From: Haliotis asinina
Taxonomy: Eukaryota; Mollusca; Gastropoda; Lepetellida; Haliotidae
Length of the DNA: 64,000 bases
NCBI RefSeq assembly: GCF_037392515.1
Contig: NC_090283.1
Location: 18,136,501 to 18,200,500 of the forward strand
Reading direction: 5' to 3'
The notes under the pieces were generated by a model. The model saw only the letters and a list, made by a program, of their open reading frames with translations, was not told where the DNA came from and did no database searches. The stretch's first letter is position 1. The number at the start of each line of letters is the position of its first letter. A program made the translations under genes and the position numbers. Positions 1-9,826 of the stretch are shown in pieces.

Positions 1-691
1 TGCTCGCTTTGTAATCAGAGTATGGGATAAGAAGTGGTGTCACAGATTTGTTGAGTGCTGCCTTGGCAGCAAGATCGGTCATTGCGTTACCAGAAATGCC
101 CACATGGCTTGGTTACCAACGAAAGACAATGTCGTATTGGCCAGTAGCAAGATTATTAAACAATTCAATATTGTCAGTTAAAAGTGGATGTTTACATGAT
201 ACATTTTTAATAGCCTGAAGACAAGAAAGAGCGTCTGAATAGATTATATATTGTTTACGTTTAGGGTGTCTTTGAATATATTTAAGAGCTGTTAATATGG
301 CATTAGCTTCTGCTGTAAAAATAGAACTATTATCTGGTAATCTAGAAGATATTGTTCTGGAGCCAATGACAGTGGCACAAGCCACTGCGCCACCGTCCTT
401 GGACCCATCTGTAAATAGGGATTTATAATTGCTATATTTATGTTTCAATTGATTATATTCTTGTTTATACTGTAATTCATTGGTTTCTGATTTTTTAAAT
501 GTTGGTAATGTTAGGTCAACTTGTGGCCTAACCATCTGCCAAGGAGGAGAAGAAAGAAGACGGGAGGGAGCTATGTTTTCCAGCTCAATGTCGGCCGAAG
601 AAAGAAATGGTTTAATTCTATGTCCTAGAGGTGGGACAAGAGAAGATTTTTTGTTGTATAAATCCTCATAAAGGGGATTGAAAACACACAA
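1..691 (-). pseudogene. LINE ORF2 C-terminal part: RNase H domain
   Basis: The minus strand encodes a linker and then an RNase H fold: LFTDGSKDGG (first catalytic Asp), FTAEANAILTAL (catalytic Glu), YSDALSCLQAI (second Asp), and past 112 WLPSHVGISGNAMTD, the usual end motif with its His and Asp. One in-frame TAA near 112 stands where Leu is expected (FRW-L-PSHVG), so a single substitution interrupts an otherwise open frame. The domain continues to position 1 and probably beyond. In I-group LINEs this domain removes the RNA template after target-primed reverse transcription. Confidence in the domain is high; activity is excluded by the stop and by the broken RT upstream. Confidence 0.9.
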
Positions 692-797
692 ATTATCTCT
701 TTTTCCGATGCCAAAAAAACTAGTAAGGAGGTCTGATCTTCCAGCAAGTTATGCTACAGTAGCAAAAATATCATCGGGGTGTAGCTCTAAAACAACA
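692..797 (+). mobile_element. Inverted ORF1 fragment inside LINE ORF2
   Basis: On the plus strand this segment encodes KKLVRRSDLPASYATVAK and CSSKTTS, closely matching the minus-strand ORF1 of the same element at about 3166-3290 (KKLVKRSDLPESYATVAK). It occupies the place of the RT YxDD/thumb region. The copies differ by roughly a tenth, so it comes from a related copy or is an old event. Confidence 0.88.
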
Positions 798-1463
798 TCA
801 ATTGAATCGTGTAAAACTTTTGATAATCTGTTTATCTTTATACTAAAAAGTGTGACTGACATAATACTGCCTCGTGGAACACCCTGATCCTGATTGTAAT
901 GATCACTCAGGGTAGAACCCACGAGGACTTAAAATTGTCTGTTATTTACAAATTTGACTATGACCTCGTAAATCGAAATCATGTAAATCTCTTAAAATGC
1001 CATATTTCCAGGTTGTGTCATATGCTTTTTCTAGATAAAAAAAGATAGACACTGCAAGTTGTTTATTAATCAGTGCGTTTTTAACAAATGATTCCAAACG
1101 CACTAAGTGATCGACAGTACTTCTATTTTTACGGAAACCACATTGTATATCTGTTATGAGATTATTTGTTTCCAAGTACCAAACAAGTCGATTATTTATC
1201 ATACGTTCCATGGTCTTGCAAACACAGCTAGTTACTGAAATCGGACGATAATTGGATGGATCCGTATGATCACGTCCAGGTTTAGGTATTGGTACTACTA
1301 TGGCGTCACGCCATGAGGGAGGAAAGTTACCCGATGTCCAAATATCATCAATAATATTTAGAAGAGAGTCTAGGCAGGATTCTGGTAAATGCTTCAGGAG
1401 TTGATAATGTATGTTATCAGCTCCTGTAGCAGTGTCATGAGCTTTATCAAGAGCAGTATGGAG
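798..1463 (-). pseudogene. LINE ORF2 reverse transcriptase, N-terminal half only
   Basis: The minus strand reads PSWRDAIVVPIPKPG, NYRPISVTSCVCKTME, CGFRKNRSTVDHLV, FFYLEKAYDTTW and QGVPRGSIMSVTLFSI, the successive RT fingers and palm motifs including the first catalytic region (here YLEKAYDT). The part carrying the YxDD box and thumb is absent: at 797 the sequence switches to an inverted ORF1 fragment and resumes at 691 with the RT-RNase H linker. A stop lies near 1466, a frameshift near 955 and a stop near 926. The endonuclease-RT linker upstream (1464-1724) is in another frame than the endonuclease. Confidence 0.9.
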
Positions 1464-2740
1464 TTAATGAATAGAAAACGTTTCATTATAATCTTCCCCA
1501 TTATCAGAATTAAAATTAATAGTTTTCTTTTCTTGTTGGTTTTGATATTGCTGAAATTTAGGTATATAATTCGAAGAGAAAGAATGTTTAGCGAGAGTTT
1601 CGCCCAGTTTATTTGCAATATCTGATTTATCCGTAAGTAATTGATCTCCATGTTTAAGATGATAGACAGTAGATTTAGTACCTTTACCTTTAATATTCTG
1701 GACCATGTTCCATACCTTGGACATGGGTGTCCGAGAATTTATTTTAGATATACATAATTTTGCCAGGATTTGCGTTTGTTCTGTTTAAAACTACGCCGTG
1801 ATTTAGCATTTAAAATTTTGAATTTATTTAAATTATGCACCATATGATGGCGACGGAAATAATGTTCTGCTATTTTCCTTGCCATCCTAGCTTGTTTGCA
1901 GTCATCGTTGAACCATGGTTTCCGAATATGTGGACCTGCAGAGGACTTTTGTATACACTCATCAGCTATGGAGTTCAATTCCTCAGAAAAACAATTAATA
2001 GCATCAGGAACGTCAACAAAACCTTCGGGTTTAAGTTTTTCAGCACACAGTGTTTCATATAAAGCCCAGTTAGTCTTTTTAAAATTCCACCTTGGTGATG
2101 GTGGAACATCAGATATAGTTACAGCTTTTAATATACATGTAGTTAGAAAATGGTCACTTCCACAGAGGTCATCGTGGACTGACCACTCGAATTCATTTAG
2201 TAGTTCTGAATTTGTGAGTGAGAAGTAGAGAGCAGAATACGTCCCTGTACCTGGGTGTAAGTAAGTGCTAGAACCATCATTATAAATACACAAATCATTG
2301 TTTGAACAAAAGTCCTCCAACAATTTACCTTTAGTGTTTGTAGTTATACTACCCCAGAGTGGGTTGTGCCCATTTAAATCTCCCATTCTAATACAGGGCA
2401 TCGGGAGTTGGTCATATAGAGCTTGAAGATCAGTTTTGGCAAACGTCGAAGACGGTGAAATAAAGAGAGAGCATAGCGTAAATGGTACATGTAACGTAAT
2501 TCTCACTGTAACAGCCTGCATATTAGTATTAAGTGAAACAGGGCTTTGAATAACGTTTTGTCTGAATAGAATGGATGATCCTCCAGTGGCCCTATCACCC
2601 GGAGGTGCAAAACAATGAAATGCATTAAACTGACAAAGGTCAAATGTATCTGTTTGTTTTAAATATGTCTCTTGGAGACATATCGCTGAAGGTGTAAAAT
2701 CTTGGACTAATAGCTGTAATTCATGTAAATTAGTCCTCAA
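1464..2740 (-). pseudogene. LINE ORF2 endonuclease domain and linker
   Basis: An open frame of 333 residues (1739-2740) starts just after ORF1 on the minus strand. Its APE-type endonuclease motifs are AICLQETYLK (catalytic Glu), RMGDLNGHNPLWG (Asp/Asn pair) and DLCGSDHFLTTC (the terminal SDH with catalytic His), in the right order and spacing. The endonuclease itself looks intact; it would nick target DNA. The frame then shifts at about 1740 into the linker 1464-1724 (SKVWNMVQNIKGKG), which leads to the RT. The RNTNW-like C-terminal part (PRWNFKKTNWALYE) is typical of LINE ORF2. Confidence 0.92.
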
Positions 2741-2765
2741 TCCTCTGAAGTTCCACTGTACAATT

Positions 2766-4003
2766 TTATTGGAATAAACTATTTTTTTGGGGGGGAGTTA
2801 TTGGGGATCTACCCCGCAGTCTTTTGGAGGGAGACAAGGTATGTGCCCTAGAATGGACGTTTTCAGAAACGACCATGTCTTCAAGAGACCCATATTTCTT
2901 GAATTGAATTTTGTTTTGTGACCCGTTAGGAGCTCTGTCACTTTGTTGTTTTGAAGCATCAAGCTTTGACTTCGGTTTACTTTTCACCGTTTGTTGACTA
3001 TCAGCTGTCGATTGAGACTTTGAGTGTGACTGAGATGATGATTTGTGATCAGAAGAAGACTTTGAGGTACTAGGAAGTGATTCCTCAGTCTGTGATGATA
3101 TAGCAGGGTACAAAAGCTGTGGAGAATCGCAATTTACCCAAGTCAAACTAGTTTGGCAGCCTGTGGTTGATGTTGTTTTAGAGCTACACCCCCATGATGT
3201 TTTTGCTACTGTAGCATAACTTTCTGGAAGATCAGATCTCTTTACTAGTTTCTTGGCCTCGGAAAAAAGAGATATTTTGAGTAAATTCTATTTTATTGAT
3301 CTCCAAGTCCTCTTTCCAAATTGGATACTGTTTAGAAAATGAAGAATGGTCACCTGATCAATTGGTGCATTTGTTATAATCAGTGTCACAATCTTCTGTT
3401 GTGTGTGTCTTCTCACCACAGTGAGCACACACAACAGACAATGTGCAAGTATTCACACCGTGTCCATATTTCTGGCATTTAAAACACCTTAGCAGGTTGG
3501 GGATGTAGGTATCAACTGGAATGTTACAGTAGCCTGCCTTCACTGATTTGGGAGCATTAGGACATGAAAAAGTAAACAGATACGTGTTCGTTTTGATAGT
3601 TTCATTGTTTTACCGGCGTAGAGTACACCTTGATCCTTCATTTCAGATCCCATATCAAGTTCCGACATATCATCAAACAATCGTTCTCGATCTCTAACGA
3701 TACCTTTGCTTGAGTTCAAGGTTTTGTGAGCAGAGACCGTGACCGGAATACCCACGAAAGATTTGATGTTCAGCAAATTAGTCGCTTGCTGTTGTTTCCT
3801 GCACTCTACTAGCAGGGCACCTGAATGTAAGCGTCTTATGTTCTTCACATCCCCTGCAATACCTTCAATACCCTTGGATACAGCAAAGGGGTTCAGTTTT
3901 AACGGTGTCTTGTCAGGAGTCTCAATCGCAATTAAACGTGGCCAATATTCAATCGATGCAGACGGTCTCTGGTCAGTATCAACAGGGTCAATATCAAGTG
4001 AAC
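2766..4003 (-). pseudogene. LINE ORF1 (gag-like RNA-binding protein with zinc knuckles)
   Basis: The minus strand encodes PSASIEYWPRLIAIETPD, NIRRLHSGALLVEC, SSKGIVRDRERLFDDMSELD, then CCHC knuckles CFKCQKYGHGVNTC and CAHCGEKTHTTEDC, and a Ser/Lys-rich C-terminal region ending SPITPPQKN. This matches ORF1 of I/Jockey-type LINEs, which coats the element's RNA. The reading frame changes several times along its length, so it is not translatable as one protein. The N-terminus is cut off by the inverted fragment at 4004-4103. Zinc knuckles lie at 3358-3543. Confidence 0.88.
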
Positions 4004-4103
4004 ACCTTGAACACGAGTAAAGGTATTGTGAGAGATCGTGATCGATTGTTTGATGATATGTGATATAGTGTCAGAAATGAAGGATCAAGGTGTCATCCGA
4101 GCT
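4004..4103 (+). mobile_element. Second inverted ORF1 fragment at the LINE 5' junction
   Basis: The plus strand here matches the reverse complement of about 3615-3725 (SKGIVRDRDRLFDDM and MKDQGV versus the ORF1 peptide SKGIVRDRERLFDDM). It sits between the LINE leader and ORF1 and replaces the expected ORF1 start. Confidence 0.85.
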
Positions 4104-4699
4104 CCCCATCCACCACGGAGTATCACAAGGACAATGCTAAAGCAAGCGGGCCTCCAGCTTGCAGCACCAAGGATACCCGGATGATATACTCCAGCAGAAG
4201 AATTATAAATAATTAATCTACCAGATTGGCCCATGAGACATCGCCTTCTGGCATAAGACTCTAGGCAAAGTGCATATGATCATAATTCTCAATACAAAAA
4301 GTTACAGATTAACAATAGTGCCAAGACCAAAATTCAAAACAATTCCAAATCAGATTTGCGCAATGACACATATGTAGTCCATGCACAGGGCTTGGCATGA
4401 CCAGCCGATTGGTTGAATCGGGCCAATTCAACCACCTGTCTAGGTGAAGTAATGGCCAAAGTGGTGTGTTGGGCAAATGGAACGCAGTTAAAAACCCATC
4501 TGCCACCAGGATTCCGTCCTCCACCGACACGGGACGCAACCCACGGCAAACAGGTTGCCCAATTTAGTCGTCTCTTACGACAAGCAATGGGGTGCTTTGG
4601 TCACATTCAGTCCCGGGTCCACACGGGAGAAGATGCCATTATGCACTTAGCGTTACCCAGCACCCACCACGAGGAGGTGGCTCTTCACGGGTGCCTTTT
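4104..4699 (-). mobile_element. LINE leader (5'UTR-like) with a SINE-like conserved box
   Basis: No credible coding frame. On the minus strand it holds GTCGTAAGAGACGACTAA (about 4569-4586), nearly the box GTCGTAAGAGGCGACTAA found in the local SINE family A. It ends in a purine-rich GGTGGATGGGGAGCTCGG stretch just before ORF1. Assignment to the LINE leader rests on position and orientation. Confidence 0.6.
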
Positions 4700-5194
4700 G
4701 TTTACGAATTCAAATAAATCAACTGTGTGTTTTTATTATCATAAATAATAAACCAAGGTAGCTACCATAGCTAACAAACTCAACACTCAAAACTACCTAA
4801 ATATGAAGCCTTGCAATATTTCGGACTGAAATAAATGGCTTGCTACGTGCCTGTAGACATCATATTTTCATGATTTAACATGATTAAATATCGAGCTTAA
4901 AAACACAAAAATAGGATCAAATTGGATCAGTCACAATACCATCCAAGCATCCGAAACTACACTGCTGGGATATTTTGTTGCAATCAGACAAGGAATACCA
5001 TGGATATTTTTAAATAATGGCATATGATGGGCATCCGGCCTCAAGACTGTTTAGCAAGAAATTCTGCTAATATGGACAGGAGCCCAATCCCTTTGTCCGT
5101 CACGGTCGAGGGAGCGGGCGCTGACCAATTTGCAGTTTGGTTTCGTAATTAGACCGTTGGCGAGAAACATTATTCGCTCCGCATCAGTGCCCCT
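4700..5194 (+). mobile_element. TTAA DNA transposon, right-end module (copy 1)
   Basis: Homologous in the same orientation to 32534-33012, from GTTTACGAATTCAAATAAAT to the terminal inverted repeat ending GCATCAGTGCCCCT, followed by TTAA at 5195-5198. No transposase reading frame is visible. Confidence 0.85.
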
Positions 5195-5198
5195 TTAA

Positions 5199-6029
5199 CT
5201 AAATTACTTAGAATGGCGAACATCATACAATTCGTTGCCAGGTGTGCTATCTTGGGTGACCAGTGAGAGGTTTATCAGGTTTTCACCAATGTGAAAGACG
5301 TGAAACGATGTGTTACGTTTTTGCAAATTAGACTGTTGTAAGACACACGACACAGAGCAAGATTATTTATCTGCTGCAGATGAATGGAATACGATTTCTT
5401 TTCTGTGGATATTGATGGATACATTCCCAAACAAGGTAGTAGCCTGACATTGTTGCTATAACATTAGTCTGTTTTACATTCATTATTTGCATTTTGTTTT
5501 AATTTATTTGTTGTAGCATTCAGCAGAATCTATACGACAGACAACACACACTAGATCGCGTATGTGTGTGAAATAGGATCCACATTGGCAATCCATACAA
5601 TAAATCCGTATAAATGGTGCTGTCACGTTAGAAATTTACCATAAGTATAAGCAGACCTTGTGTTCTTTTATCTATTTTCAAAATCATACAAGTATGGCAA
5701 TAAACTAATTAGGGCTATGAGACAAAATATAGAGACGTACATTGGCTTCTTTATTTTTCCTTCCTAATAGTTTTTTACCATTTCTACCACTGGCAGATGA
5801 TTAACCTTCAAAGTGTTTCATTTGTTTTCATAATACATTTGTAATGAAGTAAAATGACTTCACCTTAGTTGATCTGTCTATAATTAAACTCTCATTTGCG
5901 CATAGGGACTGCGCAGCAGAAGTCACGAACCAGTCACGAATTCTGAGATATCATCCGGGTACTCACGGGAGGAAAACAATAACAAAAGTTTACACAAGTC
6001 CACGGAAATTGCTCTGCATCAGTGCCCCT
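5199..6029 (-). mobile_element. TTAA DNA transposon, left-end module in inverted orientation (copy 1)
   Basis: This is the reverse complement of about 31052-31880 in the second copy. It ends with the same terminal repeat (CATCAGTGCCCCT at 6017-6029, then TTAA 6030-6033). Its inner end directly abuts the outer end of the right-end module, so the two halves are not in the order seen at 31052-33012. It is non-coding. Confidence 0.85.
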
Positions 6030-6214
6030 TTAATTAAAACAAACCCTGTAAAGAAACATAAATGTCGAACCGAATCAGCGAGTCTGATCAAATTTAAGCT
6101 GGATCTTCACAGTTATGTATTCTATCCTTACAGAATTAAATTAGATCCTAATATACAACTGACTTTACTGCTGCTTTGTCTGACTTACCATGATGTAATT
6201 TACATGAAGCCGTT

Positions 6215-6341
6215 TATCCAGGGGAGTGAGAGATTTTATAATTTAATGTCGCATCGGCAACATTTCAGCAATATGGGGACCAAACCACGTTTGCACAATT
6301 TCACATTAAGACAAATAAATAAATAAATAAATAAATAAATT
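6215..6341. repeat. Short SINE-like fragment (family E) and (AAAT)n microsatellite
   Basis: GAGTGAGAG..TTTAATGTCGCATCGGCAACATTTCAGC resembles 49464-49520 (GTGAGTGAG..TTTAACGTCACATCGGCAATATTTCAGC). An AAAT microsatellite follows at 6312-6341. The stretch 6034-6214 shows nothing recognisable. Confidence 0.6.
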
Positions 6342-6459
6342 TGGCACTGAGTTGCCATAAATGTGCAATAGTCTTGAACGCAAAGTTAAATGCCTGATGA
6401 TCTCACATCAATATACACATGTATAGGGGAATAAAACAACAACCAACGCCCCTATAAAA

Positions 6460-6880
6460 CAGTGAGTTGCACCCAACGATTGTAATGAAAAAGTCTGGGA
6501 GTGGTGGGCTAACTGTCGAAAGTGCCAGACTAGTGATCCAGCGAGGTGTACAGATCCTTTCGTGATTGTCACAACCTTTTGTGTACAGTACATATGTGCA
6601 CTTAAAAGAACCCATGAATCCGTTGGTATATGACCAAATGATGGCCACAAGAATGCCTGCATACACCTAGTCGCTGGAACAGCAACGTGCGAAGTACTGT
6701 AACCATATGTAACCAACTGTGAATGGGTACCTTGTAAGGACGAGAAAGCTACATCAAAACGGTCCGCCTAGTAGGCAGCAAGAGTTGTATGATCCCCAGG
6801 GAGTTGAGATTGATAAAACAATGTGCCGTAGAGATTGACATTTGATCGAGGGAAAACAAAGCGCATCTGGAGATTGGCGT
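6460..6880. mobile_element. Dispersed repeat family C (tRNA-like part)
   Basis: Matches, in reverse orientation, the element at 28165-28615: both share AAGAACCCATGAATCCGTTGG-type sequence, an ATGGCCA..GAT box, GACTAGTGATCCAGCGAGG, and a distal part with GGTACC and CATTTGATCGAGGG. Shorter pieces lie at 16838-16915 and 22890-23100. It contains a B-box-like GGGTTCGATCC in some copies, suggesting a pol III SINE or a LINE/SINE mosaic. Confidence 0.55.
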
Positions 6881-6904
6881 TATACAAATAGTATAATAAT
6901 AAAT

Positions 6905-7050
6905 ATAATAACATTAAGGGGAATGTGAGCTTACATCGCTTTTAGCAATATTCTAGCAGTGCCAATGCCAGGGACACCAGAAATTGGCTTCAACATATTG
7001 TACCCAACTACGGTATCGAACCCGGGTAAACTAGGTCCAACCACCCATAT
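6905..7050 (-). mobile_element. SINE family B fragment
   Basis: On the plus strand it reads CGCTTTTAGCAATATTCTAGCAG, then GGGACACCAGAAATTGGCTTC and TATCGAACCCGGG, the reverse of the tRNA-like head plus tail seen in better copies (18885-19012, 59458-59597). Confidence 0.7.
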
Positions 7051-7119
7051 TAACTTATGAAAATGCGTAGTTGACATTATCCAATCGCTCGTTATGACCG
7101 ACTTTGATAGATACATTAT

Positions 7120-7584
7120 TCACAGTACGTATATAGTTTGTAACAGTACGAGTTTCACCAAAGTACGCGGTTGCAAAGACCAATGCGTCACTTGATTATC
7201 TGCTCCAGACTCGAGCATTACAGGCTGCCGTTCTGTAGCTGGAATATTTCTGAAATCGACATTAAGAAACAACAAACAAGTAACAAAAAAAAGCAAGATT
7301 ACGTCAGAAACATAAACGTGATATTGGCAAGACGATTGCGATAAAATATATTCAATGAACGAGAAATCAACAGTAAAACGTAAATAATTACAAAAGCCTA
7401 ATATTTTGAAAATGCGGATCTGCTTGCAACCGCTGTCATTATCTACTACCGCATTGCATGTCCCACAGGGAGGTCCGTCCCTTTCTGAGCAACCAACGAC
7501 ATGAGATGAACTCTTCACAACACATTTTTTGTGTGTGTCTGTTAAGCCTGTAATCCACGCTAATGCTACAATGAGTGACATCAA
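7120..7584 (-). other. Open frame with possible signal peptide and Cys-rich segment; status unknown
   Basis: A 154-codon frame begins MMSLIVALAWITGLTDTHKK, moderately hydrophobic like a weak signal peptide. It continues with five cysteines (CVVKSSSHVVGC, CSERDGPPCGTC, SGCKQ) before becoming AT-rich and less protein-like. If real, only roughly the first 60 codons look coding, as a first exon of a secreted peptide. No strong splice donor was found there and no family is recognised. Confidence 0.2.
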
Positions 7585-8244
7585 AACAGAGCCGTGACGC
7601 TATTTGCCTTGCAACGTCTTGTTCAATTCGACGTCAGTGTTGACATTCTTGTTTAAACACTGGTCTTATCTGTGCCACTCTATTGCCGCCATATTTCAAC
7701 CACCGTACTCTCCAGTTTCCTCTTTATAGGGTAAGTCTTTGCTTTGTCTTTTGAACAATTCATTCTACTTTGACTGACTTACAACTATATTTAAATTTAT
7801 TTATTTTCGATTTGTCGTTCTGGAACATGACAAGAAGTATTTTGCAACTTCTGTTACCTTATGTGATTTTAGCTTACTCTGCTAACAGTGCAAACTGTTT
7901 TATTAACAAAAGATTTCTCTCTGTACATAACTACGTTTTTGTTTATAGACATAACGTCTTGTTGGTGATTTCAATCCACTGTTATAAAGCGAGAATGAAC
8001 GCAATACGGAGAGGTTTTCGATTCGTCGACACAATGATATTAAAATGATATTTAGTTCAATTTTTAACTTGATTTCGTGCTTCAAGTTTGGTTCGATTTA
8101 TTCAGGTTTTTATTGTTTGCGGTGATTCGTAAAACATTAGACTTACGTTATTTTAATGACTGGAGTTAATCATATGATATGGTCAGTTGATCAGAAGACA
8201 GATCAAGTAAATATGATCTTCATAAGCTTCTGAAATAATTTATT
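7585..8244. other. No recognised feature
   Basis: AT-rich sequence between the unknown frame and the satellite. Short open frames exist on both strands (for example 7770-8048) but have no recognisable motifs or splice context. Confidence 0.5.
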
Positions 8245-9826
8245 GAAACAAATAAAGCGACAAAATAATTTTCATGTCCATGATACAGTTATCTGACATG
8301 GATACAATCAAATATACTCAGCGAAACAAATAAAGCGACAAAATCCTTTTCATGTCCATGATACAGTTATCTGACATGGATACAATCATATATACTCAGT
8401 GAAACAAATAAAGCGACAAAATCCTTTTCATGTCCATGATACAGTTATCTGACATGGATACAATCAAATATACTCAGCGAAACAAATAAAGCGACAAAAT
8501 CCTTTTCATGTCCATGATACAGTTATCTGACATGGATACAATCATATATACTCAGTGAAACAAATAAAGCGACAAAATCCTTTTCATGTCCATGATACAG
8601 TTATCTGACATGGATACAATCATATATACTCAGCGAAACAAATAAAGCGACAAAATCCTTTTCATGTCCATGATACAGTTATCTGACATGGATACAATCA
8701 TTTATACTCAGCGAAACAAATAAAGCGACAAAATCCTTTTCATGTCCATGATACAGTTATCTGACATGGATACAATCATATATACTAAGTGAAACAAATA
8801 AAGCGACAAAATCCTTTTCATGTCCATGATACAGTTATCTGACATGGATACAATCATATATACTCAGCGAAACAAATAAAGCGACAAAATCCTTTTCATG
8901 TCCATGATACAGTTATCTGACATGGATACAATCATATATACTCAGAGAAACAAATAAAGCGACAAAATCCTTTTCATGTCCATGATACAGTTATCTGACA
9001 TGGATACAATCATTTATACTCAGCGAAACAAATAAAGCGACAAAATCCTTTTCATGTCCATGATACAGTTATCTGACATGGATACAATCATATATACTAA
9101 GTGAAACAAATAAAGCGACAAAATCCTTTTCATGTCCATGATACAGTTATCTGACATGGATACAATCATATATACTCAGCGAAACAAATAAAGCGACAAA
9201 ATCCTTTTCATGTCCATGATACAGTTATCTGACATGGATACAATCATATATACTCAGTGAAACAAATAAAGCGACAAAATCCTTTTCATGTCCATGATAC
9301 AGTTATCTGACATGGATACAATCAAATATACTCAGCGAAACAAATAAAGCGACAAAATCCTTTTCATGTCCATGATACAGTTATCTGACATGGATACAAT
9401 CATATATACTCAGTGAAACAAATAAAGCGACAAAATCCTTTTCATGTCCATGATACAGTTATCTGACATGGATACAATCATATATACTCAGCGAAACAAA
9501 TAAAGCGACAAAATCCTTTTCATGTCCATGATACAGTTATCTGACATGGATACAATCATTTATACTCAGCGAAACAAATAAAGCGACAAAATCCTTTTCA
9601 TGTCCATGATACAGTTATCTGACATGGATACAATCATATATACTAAGTGAAACAAATAAAGCGACAAAATCCTTTTCATGTCCATGATACAGTTATCTGA
9701 CATGGATACAATCATATATACTCAGCGAAACAAATAAAGCGACAAAATCCTTTTCATGTCCATGATACAGTTATCTGACATGGATACAATCATATATACT
9801 CAGAGAAACAGAGAAACAAATAAAGC
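8245..9826. repeat. 78-bp satellite array, about 20 units
   Basis: The unit begins GAAACAAATAAAGCGACAAA and ends near ATACAATCATATATACTCAGC. Unit starts at 8245, 8323, 8401, 8479 and so on are exactly 78 apart. Each unit has a short dyad TCCATG..CATGGA around GATACAGTTATCTGA. Units differ almost only in the last ~13 bases (AAATATACTCAGC, ATATATACTCAGT, TTTATACTCAGC, ATATATACTAAGT, ..CAGAG), and the order of these variants repeats, showing higher-order structure. The first unit is the most divergent and the last degenerates into GAAACAGAGAAACAAATAAAGC. Confidence 0.97.

Larger units (their letters stand above)
1..4699 (-). mobile_element. Non-LTR retrotransposon (I/Nimb-like LINE), decayed, runs off window start
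   Basis: Reading the minus strand from 4699 down gives a 5'UTR-like leader, ORF1 with zinc knuckles, an APE-type endonuclease, reverse transcriptase and then RNase H. Endonuclease plus RT plus RNase H is the order known for I-group LINEs (I, Nimb and relatives); the exact clade is my inference. The 3' end lies outside the window. The 5' end at about 4699 abuts a DNA-transposon fragment, so the LINE probably landed inside it or was truncated against it. ORF2 has about five small lesions plus a missing RT core, so this copy is dead. Two pieces of ORF1-like sequence (692-797 and 4004-4103) lie in the opposite orientation. Confidence 0.9.

Noticed and set aside
8245-9826. Same question for the 78-bp array
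   Set aside because: No unique spacers between units; a plain satellite with higher-order structure.
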